Source: Candidatus Moraniibacteriota bacterium (GTDB lineage Bacteria; Patescibacteriota; Minisyncoccia; Moranbacterales; UBA9337). From it: a DNA stretch of 5,407 nucleotides. This document shows positions 1 through 5,407 of the stretch, in pieces. The translations under genes and the position numbers were made by a program. The DNA lies in contig DOKP01000031.1 of the NCBI GenBank assembly GCA_003510795.1, forward strand, positions 1 through 5,407, in the 5' to 3' direction. Under the pieces are notes generated by a model. That model was not told the origin of the DNA. It worked only from the letters and a program-made list of their open reading frames with translations, and searched no databases. Within the stretch, counting starts at the first letter, position 1. Every line of letters starts with the position of its first letter.

Positions 1-43
1 CAAAATAATTTAAAGTTGATTTTATAATTAATGAATTCGCCTT

Positions 44-128
44 CCATTAATCAAAAGCCTCACCCCCGACCCCTCTACCATTAATTAGAGCCTCACCCCA
101 ACCCCTCTCCACGATATGGAGAAGGGGG
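44..128. repeat. C-rich tandem repeat ending in a hairpin
   Basis: Two adjacent units of about 34 bases each begin with CCATTAAT (44-51 and 78-85) and continue into the C-rich core AGCCTCACCCC followed by ACCCCTCT. The second unit ends in CCCCTCTCC (102-110), which pairs across a 7-base loop with GGAGAAGGGG (118-127), leaving one bulged A. The block is far more GC-rich than its surroundings and resembles the short palindromic intergenic repeats scattered through many bacterial genomes. It lies downstream of the methyltransferase relic, and there is no convincing gene in 1-220. Confidence 0.7.
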
Positions 129-130
129 AA

Positions 131-163
131 CTGTCATTTCGGTCCCGTCTGCGGGAGAGAAAT
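131..163 (-). repeat. Dispersed hairpin repeat, family A (copy 1)
   Basis: The outer arms ATTTC (136-140) and GAAAT (159-163) enclose an inner stem TCCCG (143-147) / CGGGA (152-156). Read on the minus strand it has the form ATTTCTC...GAAATGACAG, the same outline as the copies at 752-780 and 4250-4277. It is probably a REP-like palindromic element. The inner stem differs from the other copies while the ends are kept, which suggests compensatory change. Confidence 0.6.
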
Positions 164-220
164 ATGGAACCAGGAAGGTTGTGAAGGAAGTGAAGGGAGT
201 TTTAGAGGGTGATGAGAATG

Positions 221-652
221 TTATTTTTGAAAAATAAACAAGTGCTCATGCATAATTAACAAAAAATTGTATTTAATACTATTTGTCTTCCAATATCATG
301 TAGCATGACAATTATGCTGAACCTTTACAATGTCTTCTTTTAATTTAAATCAATTTTTAAGAAATCTCTGCATAACCATAAATGCAAGTGGCTGATACAT
401 TTTTTCTCGACGAGTATCCCCGATTAATATTGCGCAATATTTTCAAGGTTTTAAAACTCTATACATTTCTTTAATAGATTTCTCATATTCATCACAGAAT
501 TTCTCAAGCTCATGAATTTGCGATAAATCTCAATCAATTCAATCCGAATATTTAATAATATCCACATAAGGAGGATGATTTAAAACAAAATCAACTTGTT
601 CATTTTTTATTTTATCCAAACACCTAGAATCATTTAATCCTAAAGCAATATC
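221..652 (-). pseudogene. 5'-truncated N4/N6 DNA methyltransferase (table 25)
   Basis: This is the C-terminal part (about 144 codons) of a site-specific DNA methyltransferase that transfers a methyl group from S-adenosylmethionine to an amino group of adenine or cytosine. Visible motifs in order are a G-L-N-D-S-R stretch, V-D-F-V-L-N-H-P-P-Y (catalytic motif IV, with H in place of the usual D/N/S), E-M-Y-R-V-L-K-P-G-K, I-L-I-G-D-T-R-R, and the tail blocks Q-H-N-C-H-A-T-G-Y-W and H-E-H-L-F-I-F. Five in-frame TGAs (296, 350, 443, 530, 539) all fall where Gly fits. The expected SAM-binding part with a D-P-F-x-G-x-G-type motif is absent. Upstream the frame stays open to about 744 but runs through a hairpin repeat (661-684) without recognisable protein. 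No start codon is convincing. It ends with TAA. I call it a relic rather than an active enzyme; a remote joined start cannot be ruled out. Family assignment is confident; base specificity is unknown. Confidence 0.85.
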
Positions 653-660
653 CCCTTTTT

Positions 661-684
661 GTCATTCCTGCAAAGGCAGGAATC
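661..684 (-). repeat. Dispersed hairpin repeat, family B (copy 1)
   Basis: ATTCCTG (664-670) and CAGGAAT (677-683) form a perfect 7-bp stem around a 6-base loop, preceded by GTC. On the minus strand it reads GATTCC..GGAATGAC, matching the copies at 4201-4228 and 4290-4317. It sits exactly where homology to the methyltransferase fades, so it marks or caused the truncation. Apart from this and the next repeat, 653-886 shows no supportable gene. Confidence 0.75.
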
Positions 685-751
685 TTCCTTTTATTATCAG
701 GTTTTCAATTTCTTTCTGTCATATCGATTCCTTCTTCCTTTAATGATTAAT

Positions 752-780
752 GGATTTCTCAGTTCCTATCTAAATGACAG
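752..780 (+). repeat. Dispersed hairpin repeat, family A (degenerate copy 2)
   Basis: The ends GGATTTCTC (752-760) and AAATGACAG (772-780) match the intact copy at 4250-4277 in sequence and spacing, but the middle has diverged and no longer folds cleanly. I read it as a decayed copy of the same element. Confidence 0.5.
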
Positions 781-886
781 ATAAATGAATAAGGAGTTAG
801 GTAAGGCTGAGGAGATTAAAGGAGGTTTTAGAAATCGTTTAACTGAATCAGAGCCTCTTTTTTGGAATTCTCAATGGCATTCCAGA

Positions 887-1177
887 TTAATTCGTCGGAT
901 TCGTATATGATAGAACTTTTAAGAGTTCAGATTCTGAGAGTTTTCTTCAGGTGGATTCTTCTATTTCTGTTTTATCAATGGAAAATGTGGTTTTTTGGGT
1001 AATATCTTCATTTAGATATTCTATCTCTAAATCATTTACCGTCATGAAATATGTATTATTCTGGCTTAAATCGTATTCCTCAAATAAGAGTTCTTCCATT
1101 TCCTCAATTTGCATATCCTCTTCATGATCCAATATCTTCACTTTTCAATCGGAATAATCTAGAATTATAGTTTTCAT
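887..1177 (-). CDS. Small acidic protein of unknown function
   Basis: A 96-residue protein when TGA is read as Gly; two TGAs are used (1145-1147 in the context Y-S-D-G-K, and 947-949). I do not recognise the family. It begins M-K-T-I-I-L-D-Y-S-D-G-K, continues through a Glu-rich helix-like stretch (about residues 18-36) and then alternating beta-like segments. By my count it has 24 Asp/Glu against 8 Lys/Arg, a net charge near -16, with no signal peptide or membrane segment. The ATG at 1177 is preferred over a GTG at 1141 because it gives an ordered N-terminus. No ribosome-binding site is visible, and the start lies 2 bases from a terminator-like hairpin. It follows the restriction-modification gene on the same strand. 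A DNA-mimic, antitoxin or accessory role is possible from acidity and position, but that is speculation. The C-terminus is uncertain: a second frame (828 to about 930) carries equally protein-like sequence, so a frameshift near 930-950 is possible. Confidence 0.6.
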
Positions 1178-1179
1178 AC

Positions 1180-1225
1180 AAAAAAATTATTAGATGATAA
1201 ACGATCATGATCTAATAATTTTTTT
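1180..1225 (-). terminator. Strong hairpin with T runs, likely (bidirectional) terminator
   Basis: The arms 1180-1195 and 1210-1225 are perfect 16-bp inverted repeats around a 14-base loop. The outer 7 base pairs are A/T runs, so a U tract is present in transcripts from either strand. It lies about 50 bases beyond the TAA of the restriction-modification gene and is the obvious terminator for it. It also covers nearly all the space upstream of the small gene at 1177, so it may act as an attenuator for that gene. Confidence 0.8.
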
Positions 1226-1276
1226 GGGAATTGCAAATTAATATCTTAATAAATAATTATTCTAAAAAGAATATCA

Positions 1277-3607
1277 TTATAGATTTGATGAATAAGGGAG
1301 GGTTTTAATAAATTTTTCAATTAATTCCCAATCTGGATTTTTTCCATTTTGTGGAAGTTTTATTTTAAATTCCTTAAGTCTCTCTGTACCCATTTTACGG
1401 CTATAATTAAATCTATATTTTTCCATCTGTAATATGGTTGCCAAAAATATTCCATTGAAAGGGTTTAATTCAAATTTCGGTATTAGTACTCTAACATCAA
1501 CTGGGGTGGCTAGATAATCAACTGGCTGATAAAAGAAATACCCCACTGATCCACCTCTGTTTGCTGTGATTGTATTGGCTCCAAAATTTGATGTTTCTTG
1601 AATAAAGTTTGTAACACCGTTATTAGTTTCTGATGAAGTAATATATGGCACTGTTCAGCCAATGGAAAGTTCAGTAATCAAAGGATCTCGAGTGGCACGC
1701 ACATGGAACAGCTGTCAAAGATCAAAATATACCCAATTTGATGTATCCAAAATTACTTCTTCATTTAATAATTTATTATTTGATACTGAATTTTTTAATT
1801 TATTAGAATACAAAAACGTGCTGTATTCAAGCATTTTCTGTATACATAAAGCATCGTTAAATTCAGAATAATCTGTTTCCATATAAGCTTCTGCACACCA
1901 CTCATCCTGTGGTCCAACCTCTTTTGTCACACTAAAACCAGCCCTTTCCTCTCTATTCATATATGTTGTAATCCACTCTACTTTTATTGATTCCTCAAAT
2001 GTATGGTATAAATCAATTCTACCTTTATTTTTTCTTTTAAAAAAACCATCATCTTTGTAATATCCAAAAAAAGTTTTTTTATTTTTTGGATGCGGTCTCT
2101 TTGCAGTGAAGACCATGATACAAGTTACAGTTGCAACTTTTGAATTAAAAAATAATTCATCAGGCATACTAAATACAGCTTCAAGGGTATGATTTTCTAA
2201 TAATCTTTTTTTTAACTCTAGAATCTTACCCTTTTGTTCTTGTCATAGCGAAAGAGGTACAATAGCCACGCACCTTCCTCCTTGTTCTATACAATCTAAA
2301 TTGTTCAATATGAATTCAAACTCTTCATCATCGCCTTTTTTACTTTTGTAAGGAGGATTCAATAATCCAACATTTGGTTTATAATTTTTAACCTCCTTGA
2401 TAATTTCTTCATCAAAACAACTTCAATTCAAAATACTACTTTTCCCATCTTGATGGATAAACATGTTAGAACAAGCAAGTGCAAATATATGTGCCTGGTA
2501 TTCAACACCTATTAACTGATTTTTCTTTATATTTCAAATTTTTTCTTGATCTCACTTTGCGTCATTTATCATTATATTCATAGCGCTCACCAAAAAACCT
2601 CATGTTCCAGTACAGTTATCGTACACTATACTATCTTTAGTAACCTCTCCAAGTTCGGCCATAAATTGAGTAATGTGGGGAGGAGTAAGGACAATTCCCA
2701 ATCCTTTATCACTATTGGCATACCTTAAAAATTCAATATATAACTGCCCCAACACATCAAAGTATTCATGTGTTTTTATAAAATCCTTAATATTTTCATT
2801 TATATCTGAAATAACATCTCTTAGAACATTGTCTTTCTTTGATAATGAAGTATCAGTTTTAATAAACTCAAAACGACTTATCAAAATTCTCAATTTACTA
2901 TCCCCAATGTTTCCATTTTGAAACTCATTTTTTACGGTGGTAACTAAATATTCAGCTAGCTGTTTTGGTTCTAGGAAATCTTTATAAGATTTTGCAAAGG
3001 CTTTATTTTCAAGTGCAATAAGAATACAGCTTATAAGCAATCCCCTATCACTTTCGACTATTTTTTGACCATGAAGATTGTCATTTAATTCTTTTGAAAA
3101 AGTTAATAATTTTTCATAATCTTGTCTAAATTTTTCTGGACTCTTAATATAGCCATCAAGATAATCCCTAACTGACAGAAACTTATCACCGAACATTTCA
3201 GTTGCTTTTTTATCACCCCTAACCTGAAGAAAATGTGATATCCTTTTATTTCCTTCCGTTTCTCAACTTACTGCGATAGATAGCACATCAAATTCTTTTG
3301 ATAAATATGAACTGTACAATAAAGCGCCATCTACAGAGAAATCCTTATATTTATCCCTGTTTTGACTCTCATGTTTCGTGATATCCGCTTTGCATTCAAT
3401 AACTATAATAAAGTCAGGATTATTTTTATATTGGATAATAAACTCAGGAAAACCTGCACCTAAACCATTTTTAGAAGCTGTTGAAAGTAATTTTTTAATT
3501 TTAGGATTATCTGAAGATTGTTCCTCTAAAATTATATCATCAAGAAACCTATCAAAATGTTTTCTTACCATCACTTCAGTTTTGCGCTCGTTTTTAGACA
3601 TTATCAT
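1277..3607 (-). CDS. Single-chain type IIG-like restriction-modification enzyme (table 25)
   Basis: A 776-residue protein predicted to methylate adenine N6 in a specific DNA site and cleave unmodified DNA. Residues about 10-115 form a PD-(D/E)xK nuclease domain: P64-D65 then E71-C-K73 in the pattern N-P-D-F-I-I-V-I-E-C-K. Residues about 140-480 are an N6-adenine methylase of the HsdM type, with SAM motif D330-N-C-T-G-T-G-G-F-L and catalytic N417-P-P-Y420. The segment about 480-776 is S-subunit-like, with V-P-Y-I-T and N-N-G-V near 655-665 and a closing block P-D-W-E-L-I-E-K-F-I-K typical of type IIG/BcgI-like recognition domains. Eight TGAs encode Gly at residues 115, 336, 352, 358, 395, 455, 631 and 651; residue 336 is inside the SAM motif. 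The end is TAA. Start choice: ATG at 3607, with an alternative ATG two codons later (3601); an in-frame TAG at 3635-3637 bounds the frame, and neither start has a clear Shine-Dalgarno. Only one recognition domain is present and no separate S or R gene is seen, so it should work alone or as a dimer. The recognition sequence cannot be read from the protein. Confidence 0.92.
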
Positions 3608-3882
3608 TTTAGATTTAAAAGTAGGATGAAAATCCTAAAATAAAAAATCTTGAATCAAATTGAAAATAACAAATTAAGTTACTTATAATATATATTTGAA
3701 CCCAAGATTGACCATGTTCAAGATAATAAATTATATTTATTAAAAAGCAATATTTAATCCATTGACATTAAAAAATATTAATTTACAAATTAATATTCAC
3801 AATTAAGATTTAATATATACACAGTATATATAAGGGTATATAAAAATCTCGAATAAAAATTAATTCTCTCATTATCCAATTA
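3608..3882. promoter_or_regulatory. AT-rich leader upstream of the restriction-modification gene
   Basis: No gene is seen here. The stretch is almost entirely A/T and must contain the minus-strand promoter for the gene starting at 3607, but several -10-like matches occur by composition alone and I cannot choose one. Structured elements: AGGAT-GAAA-ATCCT hairpin (3623-3636) just upstream of the start; the spaced inverted repeat TTGAAC (3696-3701) / GTTCAA (3716-3721), which has operator-like geometry; and a perfect 10-bp A/T inverted repeat with a 4-base loop (3774-3797). On the plus strand a consensus TTGACA lies at 3762-3767, with a weak TACAAA 16 bases further on. Confidence 0.4.
3774..3797. 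repeat. Perfect A/T inverted repeat
   Basis: AATATTAATT (3774-3783) and AATTAATATT (3788-3797) are exact reverse complements separated by TACA. With only A/T pairs it is a weak RNA stem. It may be a protein-binding palindrome or a compositional accident in this AT-rich leader. Confidence 0.4.
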
Positions 3883-3895
3883 GATTTCTCCACTC
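3883..3895 (+). repeat. Family A repeat fragment
   Basis: GATTTCTCCACTC matches the first 12 bases and much of the start of the intact family A copy at 4250-4277, then diverges. It marks the sharp left edge of the repeat cluster next to the AT-rich leader. Confidence 0.4.
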
Positions 3896-3939
3896 TAAAT
3901 AACACCCAAAGCAATCGATAATCCTAGGATCGAGATAAT

Positions 3940-4130
3940 GGGTTGAAAGAAAGGATATAAATCCTCCTTTGCATTAGGGGTTTGGCGCCCGGAGCAAGTG
4001 CCCTTGGGGTAGACGGTGAGTCTGTCAGCGGAGGCGGAGCCGCAGCCAATACGGATCCCGCAGACGAGAGGAGTGAGTTTCTGCCAGTCCCCAATGTTTT
4101 TGCATACTTTTTTGCATAAAAAAGTATAAT
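3940..4130. repeat. GC-richer dispersed intergenic element
   Basis: This block is much richer in G/C than the rest of the window and reads poorly as protein in all frames. Its left part has an AGGAT-ATAA-ATCCT hairpin (3952-3965), its middle a self-complementary G/C stretch around 4028-4050 (GCGG...CCGC), and its right end a perfect 10-bp hairpin (4104-4127). A separate perfect palindrome ATCCTAGGAT lies just outside at 3921-3930. Minus-strand open frames across the block (for example 3895-4161) lack domains and have the odd composition of translated repeats, so I treat them as artefacts. I recall similar GC-rich non-coding blocks recurring as multi-copy repeats in other environmental genomes, but cannot verify it here. 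It contains no transposase. Confidence 0.55.
4104..4127. repeat. Perfect 10-bp hairpin
   Basis: ATACTTTTTT (4104-4113) and AAAAAAGTAT (4118-4127) pair exactly around the loop GCAT. It closes the right side of the GC-richer block. The A/T-run stem could act as a weak terminator, but no gene ends nearby. Confidence 0.65.
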
Positions 4131-4161
4131 TGATGAAGATGGGGAGGAAGAGGATTGCCAC

Positions 4162-4179
4162 CCTTCACTTGCATGAAGG
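4162..4179. repeat. Short G/C hairpin in the repeat cluster
   Basis: CCTTCA (4162-4167) pairs with TGAAGG (4174-4179) around CTTGCA. No T run follows, so it is more likely part of the repeat cluster than a terminator. Confidence 0.45.
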
Positions 4180-4200
4180 ATGGGATTGAGCATTAACCAA

Positions 4201-4228
4201 CTGGATCCCCGCCTTCGCGAGGATGACA
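4201..4228 (+). repeat. Dispersed hairpin repeat, family B (copy 2)
   Basis: It has the same outline as the copy at 4290-4317: CTGGAT, a C-rich arm, a CTTC-type loop, a G-rich arm and a GATGACA end. The stem is imperfect compared with the other two copies. Confidence 0.65.
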
Positions 4229-4249
4229 AAAGGAACTGTAAAGCAAATA

Positions 4250-4277
4250 GATTTCTCCACTTCGGTCGAAATGACAG
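4250..4277 (+). repeat. Dispersed hairpin repeat, family A (intact copy)
   Basis: The ends GATTTCTCC and GAAATGACAG enclose a small TTCG-GT-CGAA palindrome (4261-4270). It is the reference copy for the related sequences at 131-163, 752-780 and 3883-3895. It sits between two family B copies, making a B-A-B cluster in which all copies share the ATGACA ending and orientation. Confidence 0.75.
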
Positions 4278-4289
4278 TGAATAATGAAC

Positions 4290-4317
4290 CTGGATTCCCG
4301 TCTTCACGGGAATGACA
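4290..4317 (+). repeat. Dispersed hairpin repeat, family B (copy 3)
   Basis: ATTCCCG (4294-4300) and CGGGAAT (4307-4313) form a perfect 7-bp stem with a 6-base loop, followed by GACA. Relative to the copy at 661-684 the stem has changed on both sides (CCCG/CGGG against CCTG/CAGG), a compensatory change that argues the fold is maintained. Confidence 0.75.
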
Positions 4318-4385
4318 TCTACTGTCACAAAGCCATATTCTATAGTTATCCACAAAATGTTTGAAAATACATTAGTGCCCCGTTT

Positions 4386-5183
4386 TTGAAGATTTTGTGC
4401 GTAGATTTTAGAGGTGTCCTAAGTCAGGAAGCGTACGAAAATAAATATAAAGTAATTTCTCTAAGTATCACAGGTTTTTCTGACTTAAAAACTTTTTTTA
4501 CTTTTATAAATAAACTTCTTGAAGTAGAAAAAGTTAAGAAAGTTATTGTTTATGGACTTTCACTGGGAGGGTTTATTGTTCAACATTATGTAAAAGCAAA
4601 CAGAGAAAAAGTGATTAAATTAATACTTTCTCATACTGCCACTACTAAATCAAAACCCGTTATTAAAAAAGTAATGATTCCTGGTAAAATCCTTCATTTT
4701 TTTCTTCCAATAATCCCGATATCTTTCCTTCGTTATTTAGTAAAAAAAAATGCAGGTAAAATTCAAGCAGGACATTCAAATATTTTAGATTTATGGAAAA
4801 AATATACTTCAAAATCTTGTTTAGAAAAACGAACAGAATTTAGTAATCGTTTCGGGTTGGATTTTTTGAATAAAGATTATTTGAATTCTTTTTATCGATT
4901 GGGAACGAACATGGAAAGAGAAGAAAAAACTTTGAATGAAGATATTTTAAAAGATTGGAGTGAAAACATTTTGATAATTAAGGCAATTGACGATCCACTG
5001 GCCCAGGATAATGGAATGTTAAAAAAATATTATCCAAAGGCAAAAGAATATATTTTTAATGGCACAGGTCATAGACGATTTTATTTTATGACTCCTATTT
5101 TCCAAACACCTTTTTCTCGAAAGGCTAGGATTGTCTGCCGCTTGGCTTTATTTAATAGGGCTTTTAACAATTGATTGGTATAA
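4386..5183 (+). CDS. Alpha/beta hydrolase, probably degraded at the N-terminus
   Basis: About 265 residues of an alpha/beta-hydrolase fold protein, a cytosolic esterase/lipase-like enzyme of unknown substrate. The nucleophile elbow is G57-L-S59-L-G-G62, the acid is D202 or D203 (I-K-A-I-D-D-P), and the catalytic base is H229 in G-T-G-H. Residues about 95-180 form a cap with hydrophobic helices. Oddities: the usual H-G oxyanion motif after the first strand is missing (F-L-K-I-L-C-V-D here). A plausible true N-terminus, M-F-E-N-T-L-V from ATG 4357, lies in another frame, so a one-base loss near the C run at 4378-4381 is likely. The stretch between G-F-S-D and the following helix is shorter than usual. 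After G-T-G-H-R-R-F the C-terminus does not resemble the family. The TTG at 4386 is a formal start only. TGA at 5172 is read as Gly, so the end is TAA at 5181-5183; no internal TGA is used. It is likely a pseudogene or recently damaged gene, although its long open frame is otherwise intact. Confidence 0.75.
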
Positions 5184-5208
5184 TATTCACGGTATTTTGT
5201 CAATATAT

Positions 5209-5249
5209 CGTGAATTTATGTCTATTTTTACCAATATTCACGTTTTTTT
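5209..5249 (+). terminator. Hairpin with T7 tract after the hydrolase
   Basis: CGTGAAT (5209-5215) pairs with ATTCACG (5236-5242), and seven T follow immediately. This fits a factor-independent terminator for the plus-strand hydrolase in the convergent gap. The loop is long (20 bases). The middle arm can instead pair with an identical upstream ATTCACG (5185-5191), giving a competing fold without a T run. Confidence 0.55.
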
Positions 5250-5252
5250 GGC

Positions 5253-5407
5253 TTATAACCTATCTTTTTTCCACCTAGAAATAGAAAGATCAACATGAGA
5301 GTTTTTGAAAATAACTCCTTCTTTAAGTAACATTTTTTTCTTTTTATTAATCCCACCAACTCCAGAGTATCCAGTTAATTTTCCATCGGAAGCGACGACG
5401 CGATGAC
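5253..5407 (-). CDS. Methylguanine-DNA methyltransferase family protein (C-terminal part)
   Basis: The last 50 codons of a protein of the O6-alkylguanine-DNA alkyltransferase / alkyltransferase-like family, which removes or flags alkyl groups on guanine in DNA. The window edge cuts it immediately at the active-site motif: H-R-V-V is visible, and the two remaining edge bases (GT on this strand) fit the third and second positions of a Cys codon in the usual P-C-H-R-V. Next comes A-S-D-G-K-L-T-G-Y-S-G, then G-G-I-N-K-K-K and M-L-L-K-E-G, all typical spacing for the family. The tail after the E-G is longer than minimal and basic. Whether the active-site Cys is present (repair) or replaced by Trp (alkyltransferase-like) cannot be fully settled because the codon is incomplete; a Trp codon TGG would not end in T, so Cys is favoured. 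It is convergent with the hydrolase. The 50 codons contain no TGA. Confidence 0.85.
   Translation of the reverse strand, partial: HRVVASDGKLTGYSGVGGINKKKKMLLKEGVIFKNSHVDLSISRWKKDRL

Noticed and set aside
1..47. Possible minus-strand gene start M-E-G-E-F-I-N-Y running off the left edge
   Set aside because: Only 15 codons are visible, with no ribosome-binding site and a repeat directly upstream.
129..237. Plus-strand frame ending V-L-E-G-D-E-N-V-I-F-E-K at TAA 235-237
   Set aside because: It passes through the repeat hairpins, has no start or homology I can name, and overlaps the end of the methyltransferase relic.
785..913. Plus-strand frame of about 42 codons starting ATG 785, with a weak T-E-S-E-x-L-x-W look (DUF559-like)
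   Set aside because: It is too short, lacks the rest of the domain, and lies antisense to a better minus-strand reading. A perfect GGAGG at 821-825 has no start codon behind it.
1662..1871. Plus-strand open frame
   Set aside because: It is the antisense shadow of the recognition domain of the restriction-modification gene. The same applies to the plus-strand frames at 2546-2728, 2673-2921 and 3378-3629.
1277..3607. Interpretation as a multiply broken pseudogene or as UGA=Trp (table 4)
   Set aside because: All interruptions are TGA in one frame with no indels, and conserved motif positions demand Gly rather than Trp.
3895..4355. Several minus-strand open frames of 60-140 codons across the repeat cluster
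   Set aside because: They run through hairpin repeats and the GC-richer block, overlap each other in different frames, and show no domain or plausible composition.
4284..4386. Upstream in-frame ATG at 4284 for the hydrolase when TGA is read as Gly
   Set aside because: The extension translates a family B repeat and shows no hydrolase-like sequence.
1..5407. CRISPR array, tRNA or rRNA genes
   Set aside because: I saw no regularly spaced identical repeats, no cloverleaf-like sequence and no rRNA signature.

Overview
The window looks like a fragment of an AT-rich genome from the candidate phyla radiation that reads UGA as glycine (translation table 25, known from Gracilibacteria/BD1-5 and Absconditabacteria/SR1). 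The evidence is internal. On the minus strand, one long frame (3607 to 1277) is interrupted only by eight TGA codons. Reading them as Gly restores an uninterrupted restriction-modification protein, including the diagnostic motif D-N-C-T-G-T-G-G-F-L, whose middle Gly is a TGA. A second, independent minus-strand frame (652 to 221) has five more internal TGAs, one in the conserved V-L-K-P-G block of a DNA methyltransferase. A small acidic gene (1177 to 887) adds two. All true ends seen here are TAA.

Layout, left to right. Positions 1-220 hold no convincing gene, only a C-rich tandem repeat and a hairpin repeat. Positions 221-652 (minus) are the 3' part of an N4/N6-type DNA methyltransferase, cut off upstream by a short dispersed hairpin repeat. 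Positions 653-886 hold repeats and gene debris. Positions 887-1177 (minus) encode a small, very acidic unknown protein. It starts 2 bases beyond a strong 16-bp hairpin with flanking T runs (1180-1225), which also terminates the large gene. Positions 1277-3607 (minus) encode a 776-residue single-chain restriction-modification enzyme: PD-(D/E)xK nuclease, N6-adenine methylase, then a type I S-like target-recognition domain. Positions 3608-3882 are a very AT-rich leader with palindromes. Positions 3883-4319 are a cluster of dispersed repeats, including a markedly GC-richer block. Positions 4386-5183 (plus) encode an alpha/beta hydrolase with a damaged N-terminus and an odd C-terminus. A U-tract hairpin follows. 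Positions 5253-5407 (minus) are the C-terminal part of a methylguanine-DNA methyltransferase family protein running off the right edge.

Functionally, the centre is a self-contained DNA modification and restriction module next to the relic of a second DNA methyltransferase, so the locus looks like a turnover site for modification genes. The hydrolase and the alkyltransferase converge on a shared terminator region and appear unrelated to the module. With the standard code the main gene would be mis-annotated as four or more fragments.
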